NCBI GenBank assembly: GCA_031286325.1
Contig: JAITUT010000096.1
Coordinates: forward strand, 1 to 64,000
Length of the DNA stretch: 64,000 bases
Source of the DNA: Helicobacteraceae bacterium
GTDB taxonomy: Bacteria; Campylobacterota; Campylobacteria; Campylobacterales; SZUA-545
Direction: 5' to 3'
Both the position numbers and the translations under genes were made by a program. Positions within the stretch are counted from its first letter, which is position 1, and the number at the start of each line of letters is the position of its first letter. The notes under the pieces were generated by a model that saw only the letters and a program-made list of their open reading frames with translations, searched no databases and had not been told where the DNA came from. This document shows positions 28,110 to 37,243 of the stretch, one piece after another.

Positions 28110-28946
28110 TCAAAACCTATACGTTAGCTTTCCAAAAAGCCCGCTTGATTTCATATCAAAGCTATAGCTTTTATCAGTGATTGACGAGTGTACACTTAGT
28201 GAGCCGTAGTCGCGTATAGCGTAACCTAATCCTGCGCCGAAATTCTTGTTGAAGAAATAGTTTGCGCCGAGTGCCAACTGATAGGCTAAATTGGTTTTGG
28301 AGGAGCTATCGCTAAAAATGGGGGCACTCCCGCTCTCGCTCTCGCAATCGCCGTAGTAGTAACATTCAGTCACGCTCAGGCTCAGGGTCGCGCTCTGGGT
28401 AGCTTTAAGTTTCGCCAGCCCCAGCCCTGCCCCTAAGTATGGCTTAAGCCCCGCAACCGACGGGATATTAAACTGATAATACAAACTGGCGAAAAGCGCC
28501 ATTTTCATCTCAGCTTTGCCGCTGGTGCTAATGGTTACGGTTGCGTTCTCGGTGTGCCCGTAGCCATAGTCATAGCTATCGCTCTCGCTGTAGCTGTCGG
28601 TCTCCTCGTGCTTTTCACCAGTCATAAACGAAGCCTCAAAAAGCAAGTCGCCGCTGTCGCTTTTCATAATCTCTTTGGCGATCGCGATCGAAAAAGGCGT
28701 GTTGCTCTTAGAGCCGCTATAGCTCTTAAACCCGTCATCAAGATCAAGAAACGTGCCAGAGACTTTGAATTTACTCATATGTATCTTCGCGCTGACTTGC
28801 CAGCCGTCAGACCCGTCTGAGCTTGAGCTGGTATTTGGGTTCGCGCTGGCGTTTGAGCTAGCTTTCGGCGCGTTCGAACGGACTTCAGCCGCCAAAGCCG
28901 CGTTTGCGAAAAACACGGCTAAAACTATTACCAACAACTTTTTCAT
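28110..28946 (-). CDS. Outer-membrane beta-barrel protein
   Basis: Signal peptide MKKLLVIVLAVFFANAALA; alternating beta strands ending in SGLFGKLTYRF (C-terminal Phe). Confidence 0.75.
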   Translation of the reverse strand: MKKLLVIVLAVFFANAALAAEVRSNAPKASSNASANPNTSSSSDGSDGWQVSAKIHMSKFKVSGTFLDLDDGFKSYSGSKSNTPFSIAIAKEIMKSDSGDLLFEASFMTGEKHEETDSYSESDSYDYGYGHTENATVTISTSGKAEMKMALFASLYYQFNIPSVAGLKPYLGAGLGLAKLKATQSATLSLSVTECYYYGDCESESGSAPIFSDSSSKTNLAYQLALGANYFFNKNFGAGLGYAIRDYGSLSVHSSITDKSYSFDMKSSGLFGKLTYRF

Positions 28947-28972
28947 TTTTTTATCCTTTCAAACACTTCGCA

Positions 28973-29013
28973 GACGAGCAAAGCTCGTCTTTGCGACCAA
29001 AGGCTTTGCTCGG
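28973..29013. repeat. Double-hairpin family element (second hairpin degenerate)
   Basis: GACGAG-caaag-CTCGTC + TTTGCGA + CCAAAGGctttgctcgg. Confidence 0.6.
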
Positions 29014-29061
29014 CGGTTCACGCGTTTCACGCGCAAACATCGCCTCCGCTCTCGCAGGCTA

Positions 29062-29085
29062 CAAAAGCCAAGCAGTTGGCTTTTG
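29062..29085. repeat. Intergenic hairpin
   Basis: CAAAAGCCA-agcagt-TGGCTTTTG, 9-bp perfect stem. Confidence 0.7.
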
Positions 29086-29177
29086 TTTAACGCCTACTCG
29101 CCTTTGGAAACCTCGCAAATTGCCGTTCGGCATTGTTTGGCGATTTTCACCCGCCGCGGAATCGGGCGAACGCAACG

Positions 29178-29207
29178 ATCGGGCGAACACAGTTCGCTCC
29201 TACATAT
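29178..29207. repeat. GGGCGAAC...GTTCGCYCCTAC REP-like element, copy 1
   Basis: atcGGGCGAACacaGTTCGCtCctacatat; second copy at 47649. Confidence 0.7.
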
Positions 29208-29475
29208 CGCGGCGGGAACAATAGGCTTTATTTGAGCCTCGAAGCTCTAAAATGCCACATAGCGAACGCTTGCTTTCGCAAAACTTGGAAACCTAGAGAA
29301 AATGGTGTGTTTTGTTGGGGTTATCTCATATAAGCCCCCTTATACGAGATTGGATTGAAGAAAGAAAAAACCTCGAATGTAAAGAGCGGCTAGCGCGTCG
29401 CGTTACGTTGTGAAAACGGCAATGAAGATCGTTAAAAAAGCGTAAAGAACTACTGCCGCGCCGCGTTACGTTGCT

Positions 29476-29545
29476 GTGCTGTGCTGTGCTGTGCTGTGCT
29501 GTGCTGTGCTGTGCTGTGCTGTGCTGTGCTGTGCTGTGCTGTGCT
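29476..29545. repeat. Pentanucleotide microsatellite (GTGCT)14
   Basis: 14 perfect GTGCT units, preceded by one imperfect TTGCT. Confidence 0.97.
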
Positions 29546-29735
29546 TAACATACTAAAACCTAACATTAAAATTTAAACGTTTATTATACCATAATTTCCC
29601 TTGCGTTAGTTGCCGATCTCCGCGCTTATTCGAAAAAATAAACGCGGGCGTACTATTAAATTCGCGAAAGAATCAGCGCGGCGTTAGCGGTATTTACAGT
29701 TTTTGTAACAGTTTTCGCAAAACTCCCGAATTTGT

Positions 29736-29758
29736 CCCCCAAATCTACAATTTTTGGG
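29736..29758. repeat. CCCCAAAAA-family hairpin, diverged copy 4
   Basis: gtccCCCAAAtctacaattTTTGGGctc. Confidence 0.6.
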
Positions 29759-29872
29759 CTCTCCGATCGCCGCTGACAAAAATAACGGAAATTTCAGCGG
29801 CGTAAAATTAAAGCCGCTAACGATCGCGTGAAAACTTCAAGATAAAACGTCAAAATAAACGCGAAAATCTCA

Positions 29873-32800
29873 TCATCTAACCTCCAACGGGTAAATCCCG
29901 TCGCTGTTTCTGGCGGCAAGCGCGCTCAAAAGCGCCAGCGCGGGCAGAATGAAGTAAATAGAAGTCGGCACTGGCACAGGATCGCCGCTCGCGTACGAGT
30001 GCATACCCGTAAGGTAGAGATTCACGCCGAAATAAGTCATTATAATCACGCCGAACGCGATCACCGAGAAGAACGAAAAGACAAACGCGCTGCGCATCGG
30101 CGGGATAAAACGTAGGTGCAAGATCGCCGTATAGCAGAGCATACTTACAAGCGTCCAAGTCTCTTTGGGATCCCAGCTCCAATACCGCCCCCACGATTCA
30201 TTCGCCCAGATCGCGCCTAAAAAGTTGCCGATTGACAGCAGGGCGAGACCGACCATCATAGACATTTCGTTAATGCGCGCGAGTTCCGCGATTGCCTCGT
30301 CGCGGCGCGGCGCGGAGGTGCTGCGGAATACAAAGACGAAGAGAGCCAAAAGCCCAAGCAACATACAAAGCCCGAAAAACCCGTAACTCGCCGAAATTGT
30401 GCTCACGTGCAAAGTCAGCCAATAAGATTTCAAAACAGGCACGAGGTTTGTGATTTGCGGATCCATCATATTAAGGTGCGAAGCCATCAACGCAAAGCCC
30501 GCCATTAAGGTCGCGGCGGGTAGGGCGAATACCGATCGGCGCGCGAAAATTAAGCCTGCGAGCAATGTCGCCCACGCGATATAAATAACAGATTCGTAGC
30601 CGTTTGACCACGGCGCGTGTTCGCTCACATACCAGCGCAGACCCAAGCCGCAAGTGTGGAACGCGAAAGCGACCCAGATCGCGACGCTAATCCAATACTC
30701 GGTCGTTTTGCGCCACAATTCGCGCGAGGGTTTGAATACCTCCAAGAACGCGAAAAAGAGAGCCGCCGATCCCAGCAAAAAGCAGATTGGCAACAACAAA
30801 TTAAAGGGATCAATATCGTTTAGCGCGATCTCAGCCGCGATCCTAGCGTTGCTTGGGATCACCGCCGCGCTCCACTCGCGCTGATAATTTGAGAGCGTCT
30901 CTAACGCAAAATCGGCTTTGAGCCAATCGCCGCCGACTTGCGCCTCGCGGAGCGCCTGATAGTAATCAAAGAAAATTTGCGTGGCGACTTTGAGCTCTTC
31001 GGGCTTCATTGGGATCGCGCCGTCAATCATCTGCGCGGGCGACGTCCAAGCGAAGTTCGGATCGTCGCGGATCGGGATAACGCGCGCGAGGTTGCCCTGA
31101 TAGACGCTGTTGGCGATATCCACGCGCTCATAGACTTTAATTAACTCTTTTTGCAGTTTGTTGCGCTCCGCCTCGCGTACGCGAAACGCCTCATAGACTT
31201 GATTGTCAAGCTTAAAAAATCGCTTGCCGCTCTCTTCGTCATTCTGGAAAAAGTCCGAAAATTTCGCGTATTTTTCGCCCTTTTGCAAGCCGATCAAAGG
31301 CGCGATTTCGGGGTGATTTATCCTGATAAGCGGGACTTGTTGCCAGCCCTCGGGCGCGCTCATCATTCCCAAAAATACTTGCGAAGCCGAAAGCGTATTA
31401 AATTCGTCTTTGCGCGCGATCTTGCGCAAAGCCTCTTTTGACAATGTCTGGAATGGCTTAATGCGCCCGTCGATGTCCTGCACCAAAAGGCGATCAAACT
31501 TTTCGGCGTGGGATTTGGCGATAATTCCTCTGGGCGGTTGCTCCTCCGCGTTCATTTCAGAGGGTATTGCGGCGAACGCGAATACGATCAAGGCGAGCGA
31601 TCCAATGAGAAGCGATCTGTGTTTGCGGCTTTTTTCTATCTGTTGCGCGAGGGCGCGGAAGCGGCTCTGCGGGCTGAAAAACGCCGCGATAATGCCGAAC
31701 ATCAGCATCGCGTAGCCCAAATATGTAACCCACACTCCCGGATCGTGCGAAACCGATAGGATCGTGCCTTGTTCGTCTTGGTCAAAGGAGCTCTGATAAA
31801 ACCTGTATTGCTTGTGGATTAAAATGTGGTTCATATAGATTCTGCGCGCCTCTTCTATATTAGATTCTTTGTCAATCAGCGTAACTTTGCTCTCATAAGA
31901 CGAGGGCGATTTAGAGCCCGGATAGCGTTCAATCATAAATTTGTCAAGGCGCAATGAAAACGGCAACATCAGAGCCTCGGAGCCAAAAGAAACCACAAAA
32001 GGTCTGTCGGAAAGCTCCGCCTCCACAGGTTTGCCCGTCATTCCCGCGCCGCCTAGCAACGCCAACTCTTTTTTGTCGCCCTTGTGCTCAATCTCTACGA
32101 TCAGAGCGCCGCTTCCAGTGCGGGTTTTGGAGGGCACGATTTTACGATCGGCTTGCGGAATGTGTTCGTTTATCGCGAAACTAATGCCGTCGATCGTCTT
32201 ATATATCATACCTTTGTCAAACGGGTGCGCCGTGTGCGCGCGCAGGCTCGCGATCGTATCGTCTAGATCGCCCTGAGCTTCGTGCGAAGTAGAGATAGAC
32301 TCCGCGCTGACTCTGATTAAATCCGAATACGACTTCAAAACGAGCTGATTGTCAAGCGAAGAGAGCAATATCATCGGGCGATCGGTGTCAAACTCCTCGC
32401 CGAAGCACATTGCCACGCTGCCTAGATCGTAGCAATCGCCGTCAAATAAGCTTAACTCCGCCATTTGCGCGCCGCCGAATGTGATCATCACCGAGATATA
32501 TTCCCTGCCGCCCTCGTTAACGGGCGCGACCACCTCAGTAGCGAAGCGGTAGTATTCTTTTGCGCGGATCGTTACGGGCGCGCCGCCGCCGATACGATCC
32601 GTAACATACTCGCCTTGCACGTCCGTAATCGCGCTGGGTATTAGCTGCCAGCTTTGAGATAACCCGCTGCTCGAAACTTTCAGATACGGCTCGTTGCTCA
32701 AAAATAATTCGCTCGTCTCGCCCTCTCTAATGTGCATTGTCCCCTCAAAGCCGAAGTAGCGCGTGATCGCCGCGCCTAAAATGATGACGATAAACGATAT

Positions 32801-33079
32801 ATGAAATATAAGGATCGTGAGTTTGCCGCGCCGCCACATACGCATTCTGAATATATTCGCGATCATTATCAAGCACAGCAGGAATAAAACCGCCTCAAAC
32901 CACAGCGCGTTATAGACCGCCGCCCGCGCCGTCTCGCCGCCGAAGTCATTTTCAATAAATGTCGCGCCCGCGCACGCGATCGCCACAACCATCATCAGCG
33001 CCGCCGCGCTTCTCATAGAGACTAAACATCTGTAAATTTCGCGTAGGAACTCGCGCGCGCCGTTGGGAACACTCATCAA
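29873..33079 (-). CDS. ccsBA: Fused cytochrome c synthetase CcsBA (ResB-ResC fusion)
   Basis: 1068 aa with N-terminal ResB-like part and C-terminal CcsA WxWD motif region (WGRYWSWDPKETWTLVSMLCYTAILHLRF). Confidence 0.93.
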   Translation of the reverse strand: MMSVPNGAREFLREIYRCLVSMRSAAALMMVVAIACAGATFIENDFGGETARAAVYNALWFEAVLFLLCLIMIANIFRMRMWRRGKLTILIFHISFIVIILGAAITRYFGFEGTMHIREGETSELFLSNEPYLKVSSSGLSQSWQLIPSAITDVQGEYVTDRIGGGAPVTIRAKEYYRFATEVVAPVNEGGREYISVMITFGGAQMAELSLFDGDCYDLGSVAMCFGEEFDTDRPMILLSSLDNQLVLKSYSDLIRVSAESISTSHEAQGDLDDTIASLRAHTAHPFDKGMIYKTIDGISFAINEHIPQADRKIVPSKTRTGSGALIVEIEHKGDKKELALLGGAGMTGKPVEAELSDRPFVVSFGSEALMLPFSLRLDKFMIERYPGSKSPSSYESKVTLIDKESNIEEARRIYMNHILIHKQYRFYQSSFDQDEQGTILSVSHDPGVWVTYLGYAMLMFGIIAAFFSPQSRFRALAQQIEKSRKHRSLLIGSLALIVFAFAAIPSEMNAEEQPPRGIIAKSHAEKFDRLLVQDIDGRIKPFQTLSKEALRKIARKDEFNTLSASQVFLGMMSAPEGWQQVPLIRINHPEIAPLIGLQKGEKYAKFSDFFQNDEESGKRFFKLDNQVYEAFRVREAERNKLQKELIKVYERVDIANSVYQGNLARVIPIRDDPNFAWTSPAQMIDGAIPMKPEELKVATQIFFDYYQALREAQVGGDWLKADFALETLSNYQREWSAAVIPSNARIAAEIALNDIDPFNLLLPICFLLGSAALFFAFLEVFKPSRELWRKTTEYWISVAIWVAFAFHTCGLGLRWYVSEHAPWSNGYESVIYIAWATLLAGLIFARRSVFALPAATLMAGFALMASHLNMMDPQITNLVPVLKSYWLTLHVSTISASYGFFGLCMLLGLLALFVFVFRSTSAPRRDEAIAELARINEMSMMVGLALLSIGNFLGAIWANESWGRYWSWDPKETWTLVSMLCYTAILHLRFIPPMRSAFVFSFFSVIAFGVIIMTYFGVNLYLTGMHSYASGDPVPVPTSIYFILPALALLSALAARNSDGIYPLEVR

Positions 33080-33133
33080 AAACCTCGTTAATTTTGAAAT
33101 AAAAAGGGGAGATTTTAACCAACTAGCCCTTAT

Positions 33134-34504
33134 TTACTTTGCCGCCGCCGCCGCGCCGCCCGCGCCGCTTAAAATCAGATATTTCAGATCGTCGTCTACG
33201 AAGTGCACGCCCGCGCCGGCGAAAAAGCTCGCGGCGTCCCTGTTTACAAAGTTGTCGTAGCCGCCATAGATCGCGATATAACGCCAGGGAAGATAACGCG
33301 CGGTAAAGCGCAAGTGCGGGTTGTTGCCGCGAATATCGTGGATCGCGTTAAAGTCGTAAGCGTCCAGCGAAACTTTTAGGCGATCGTTATCCGCGAAAAA
33401 GTCCGCGCCGATCCCGCCCGTGCTGTTTATTATGCCGCCGCGTACGAGAAAATTGCGGTAACGTTTGCCAAGTTGCGCCGAAATTAAATAATCCTCGCCC
33501 TCTTTTTCGTGGATTTTCGGCAGGATCGGATCGCCGTTTTCATCAAGGCGATCTATGATCGGCGTGGATTTTACGCCGAGCATATAGTAGCTAGTGGGGT
33601 TTGGCAAATACGCCACGTTTACGCCGCCTTCGCCTAGCGAATCATTCAAATGAGACCGCCAAAAGCGATTGTAAAACAAGTCGATTTGCAACTCGGCTTT
33701 TTCGGCTTTGCCCAGCATATTATCCAGCGCGTCAAGCGTCTCGCCGCCTTTGTCAAAGAATGTTTTGACGCTTGAGATCGTCTCGTTTAACGGCTTGCGG
33801 TTTTCTTCAATTAAGCCTTTGAGATCGTCTTCAATCGCCGAAAATTTATCCAAAATTTCGGGGAGTTTTTTGTTAATATCTTTGCCTGTTTGCCTAAATT
33901 CCGCCGTTAGATCGTCAATTTGATCCATAATTTTCGGCAGGCTTTTGTTGATTGTCTTACCCGCGATACTAAACTCTTCGCCCGCCGCCGCGAGTTTTTC
34001 GCCCATTAAACGCAAGTTCGCGATCGCGGCTTTGAGATCGCCCTTTGTCTCTTCGTCAAACGTGTCGTTTAGGCTCTCCATAAATTTATGAAACTCGTCT
34101 ACCGCCTCGTCTAATGACGCGCGTTTGCGCTGGTTTTTGATCATCGCGCCGTCCGCGAAATATGTTTTGGAGCCGCCAGAAACTAGGTTAATAGTCGCGC
34201 CGCCCAGCACCGATTCCTGCGCGATCACCATTGTAGAGTCGTCCGCGACTTTGTGCTCTTTGTAGATGAAAAGCTCCAAACGCACTCTGTCGCCCTCCAC
34301 GCGCATTTTGCGCAGATAACCCGCCTCTACGCCGTGAATCCTGACGGGCGCGTTCACTTCGAGCCCCAGCGCGTTCGGCACAAGCGCGTGCAATGCGTAG
34401 CCGTCGCGACCAATATTCGCCACGCTTGCCACGCGCGTCGATAGCGCGAGCAGAGCCGCGATACCGAGTAGCACAAATAAACCTACCTTTGCCTCTAGCC
34501 TCAT
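33134..34504 (-). CDS. MlaD/MCE-domain lipid transport protein
   Basis: MRLEAKVGLFVLLGIAALLALSTRVASV...VRIHGVEAGYLRKMRV...AQESVLGGATINLVSG. Confidence 0.85.
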   Translation of the reverse strand: MRLEAKVGLFVLLGIAALLALSTRVASVANIGRDGYALHALVPNALGLEVNAPVRIHGVEAGYLRKMRVEGDRVRLELFIYKEHKVADDSTMVIAQESVLGGATINLVSGGSKTYFADGAMIKNQRKRASLDEAVDEFHKFMESLNDTFDEETKGDLKAAIANLRLMGEKLAAAGEEFSIAGKTINKSLPKIMDQIDDLTAEFRQTGKDINKKLPEILDKFSAIEDDLKGLIEENRKPLNETISSVKTFFDKGGETLDALDNMLGKAEKAELQIDLFYNRFWRSHLNDSLGEGGVNVAYLPNPTSYYMLGVKSTPIIDRLDENGDPILPKIHEKEGEDYLISAQLGKRYRNFLVRGGIINSTGGIGADFFADNDRLKVSLDAYDFNAIHDIRGNNPHLRFTARYLPWRYIAIYGGYDNFVNRDAASFFAGAGVHFVDDDLKYLILSGAGGAAAAAK

Positions 34505-36604
34505 TTAATCCCCTGCGGGCTTTTTCTCGCCTCTGTAAAGTTGTTGCGCCACTTCGCCAAGCGGCGTGAAAAATAACCTTAAATATACAATATCGTCGCT
34601 CACCGAAGTTACGCGCCCGTTTGAGATATACGGCGTGTATTGTCGCTCAAACGACAATTCGGTCTTGTAGCAACCGCGCTCGTATGTGAAACCAGCGTAA
34701 TGCCTGCGATCTGCGCCCAGCAATAAATCGCGCTCGTATTCACCCCTGATTCGCCCGTTAAAAATTTCAAAATCAAGCGATGAGTTCAGATAATTTCGCG
34801 AAGTTTGACGCTCTTTCGCGACGTAATCAAATTCGCGAATGTTCGTTACCGAGTAGTTCGCGCCTAAAATGTTGCCGCTCAAAGTCGCGGTGTTGGCGGT
34901 AACGCCATCGTATTCGTGCGAGTAAAGCGTGCGGTTTGAGAGGCTTTGGTTAAAGAGGCGCAAAGTAAATTCGTTTTCTAGCTCCAGCCAAGTCGCGTTG
35001 TCTTCCAAACTTAAAGGCTGGCTTACGCGGTGCGCGAAAATTTCAGAACCTTTTTTATCATACAGAAATTGCGTTACGCGAAAGAGCGCGGATTTCCCGT
35101 TAATAATTTTGCCGTCTCTCTGCGTAAAGTTGCGATCAAAAACGCCTTCGTAAGAGTGATATATATTATCTTTGAAAGTCGCGCTCAAACCCGCTACGTG
35201 AAAGTTATTCCCAAATGGTCGCGCGACGAGCGTTGAAACGCCAGCGGCGAATGTTTGCATTTTCTCTACGCCTTTACGCGCTTTGGTATTGTTAAACTCC
35301 GAATAATCTATTTCGTAGTATTCGTTCTCCAAACCGACGTCAAAGTTTAAGTAATCGCCTAACGCCGAAAAGTGATAGTAGATCGGAGCTGAAATCGTGT
35401 AATCAATCGCTTCGTCGCCGACTTTGCGCGTATAATTTTTAGATCGCGCGTCCGCGCTGAAAAGCAAGTTGTCAAGCAAAAGAGATCGCGTGAATAAATG
35501 CCCGTGGCTTTCGGGCAAAATTTGCACGATTTCGTCATTAAGCTCTGGATTTTTATAATCCTCAAAATACCTTGCGTAAACGCCTAAATAAATGTTGTCG
35601 TTTTTGTAAAAATAATCGGCTTTATTTGTAACTAAAGTTTGCTCCGAATAATTTAATTTGCGCGAGTCCAAAGAGTGCAGATCAATATAACCCATATCGT
35701 TATATTTTTGAAAATCCGCGATCAAGCCCTCTTGCGAATGTGAATTTTTGTTTGTGAAAACGCGCCATCTTTCATACCAAAGATCGCCGCCGTTTTTGTA
35801 TTTTTTATCCACTTGGTATTCGTCAATATAACTCTGTTTTTCGGTAAATTCGCCGAAGTTAACGCGCCCGAAAGAGTAGGGCGAATCAACCCAGCGAAAG
35901 TGTCCCCCCACGCCGCGCCCGCGCCTTAAACGCCGCTGATCCCAAATCTCCAAATCCCATTCGTTCATCGGCGCGAGGTAAAAGGGCGTCTCAAAAAGCG
36001 TCCCTTCTTTGTTGCTCGTACCCCAGCGCGGGAATAAAAATCCCGTATGCCGTTTGCCGTCCGTGTGGTAGCCGAAATACGGCGAATAGAAAACGGGTAC
36101 GCGCCCCGCGTAAAAAACGGGATTGTAGAGGTCTATCCACTGCTCCTCTTGATCGTGGACCGCGCTGGAAAAGCGAAACGACCACGCGGGAGACGCGGGC
36201 TCGCAGCCTGAGATCGCGCCGCTTCTGATCGTGGTGATATTGCCATCTACGATCGCCTCGTTGCCTGAAAGCCAGAGCGGCGTTTCGTTTGACATTGTGA
36301 AAAAGTGATCCACAAAACCCTTGCGGCGATCCAAATTAACGAGTTTTAAGTAATCCGCGAGCATTAAATCGCCGCCGGGCTGCGCGAAATAGACATTCCC
36401 AAAGAGCTCCGCCTCGCCCGTGTCGCGGCAGTAAATTAAGTTGTCCGCGCGTATAAATTTGCCATCGCCGCGCAAACTCACATCGCCCTCGGCGCGAGTT
36501 TCGTTATTTTCTTCAAAAACTTTCGCCGCGATTAGCTCTACTTGGCTTTCGCCGAGCAAATTTAAGGGTAAAAAAAATAAAAAAAGCAAAATACGATATT
36601 TCAA
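34505..36604 (-). CDS. lptD: LPS-assembly protein LptD
   Basis: Signal peptide; OstA-like VELIAAKVFEENNETRAEGDVSLRGDGKFIRADNLIYCRDTGEAELFGNVYF; large C-terminal barrel. Confidence 0.88.
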   Translation of the reverse strand: MKYRILLFLFFLPLNLLGESQVELIAAKVFEENNETRAEGDVSLRGDGKFIRADNLIYCRDTGEAELFGNVYFAQPGGDLMLADYLKLVNLDRRKGFVDHFFTMSNETPLWLSGNEAIVDGNITTIRSGAISGCEPASPAWSFRFSSAVHDQEEQWIDLYNPVFYAGRVPVFYSPYFGYHTDGKRHTGFLFPRWGTSNKEGTLFETPFYLAPMNEWDLEIWDQRRLRRGRGVGGHFRWVDSPYSFGRVNFGEFTEKQSYIDEYQVDKKYKNGGDLWYERWRVFTNKNSHSQEGLIADFQKYNDMGYIDLHSLDSRKLNYSEQTLVTNKADYFYKNDNIYLGVYARYFEDYKNPELNDEIVQILPESHGHLFTRSLLLDNLLFSADARSKNYTRKVGDEAIDYTISAPIYYHFSALGDYLNFDVGLENEYYEIDYSEFNNTKARKGVEKMQTFAAGVSTLVARPFGNNFHVAGLSATFKDNIYHSYEGVFDRNFTQRDGKIINGKSALFRVTQFLYDKKGSEIFAHRVSQPLSLEDNATWLELENEFTLRLFNQSLSNRTLYSHEYDGVTANTATLSGNILGANYSVTNIREFDYVAKERQTSRNYLNSSLDFEIFNGRIRGEYERDLLLGADRRHYAGFTYERGCYKTELSFERQYTPYISNGRVTSVSDDIVYLRLFFTPLGEVAQQLYRGEKKPAGD

Positions 36605-36650
36605 GGACGCTCGTTTGGGTAAAAGTTGCGCAATTATCGTTTATTCCGCC

Positions 36651-36872
36651 TTAAAAGCTAAAGACCTTGTTGATAACTTCGCCGTTGCGGATTTTAGGCA
36701 ATCTCTTAAAGCAATCGCGATCTAGATCGCGCCTCGCAAAGAGCAACGCGGCGCTTCCGTTGCCGCGAAGAAGCGCGGCGGCAATTTTCAAAGCCTCAAG
36801 CGATTTAAGCCCTTTGCCGCAAGGAACGGTTTTGCCGTTTTTTGAAATTAAAAAATTATGGCTAAAATTACC
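36651..36872 (-). other. Coding-like short reading frame without standard start codon
   Basis: Reads ...[68 protein letters not shown]; no ATG/GTG before the conserved-looking part. Confidence 0.35.
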
Positions 36873-36874
36873 CT

Positions 36875-37207
36875 ATGCGTTTTATATTCCTTATAATTTT
36901 CGTAAGCGCCCTGATTTTAGCCGAAGAGAATAGCCGTTTTATCACGGAATACGAATACGGCGCGGCGCTTTACACGCGCTACGCAAAGCCCTCGTGCGCC
37001 GATTGCCACGGTAAAAACGGCGAGGGCGCGCTGGTCGCGTCGTACTTCAATCCCAAAAAAAACAGCGAATCTTTAATAGAAGCGCCTAAAATCAGCGGTT
37101 TAAGCGAGATTCAAATAAAAAACGGCATCGCGCGGCACAGATTAACGCGGCAATACCCGCTTTCAGATGACGAATTCGCCGCGATCGCGACATATCTCGC
37201 GGAGTAA
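36875..37207 (+). CDS. Small periplasmic c-type cytochrome
   Basis: Signal peptide; CADCHGKNGEG haem motif; distal ATYLAE helix. Confidence 0.85.
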   Translation: MRFIFLIIFVSALILAEENSRFITEYEYGAALYTRYAKPSCADCHGKNGEGALVASYFNPKKNSESLIEAPKISGLSEIQIKNGIARHRLTRQYPLSDDEFAAIATYLAE

Positions 37208-37243
37208 TTCGCTACAATTTACCAATCCTCAATAGGGAGTTAT

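Noticed and set aside
29476-29545. GTGCT tract as a CRISPR or VNTR with spacers
   Set aside because: Pure head-to-tail pentanucleotide with no spacers; treated as a microsatellite.
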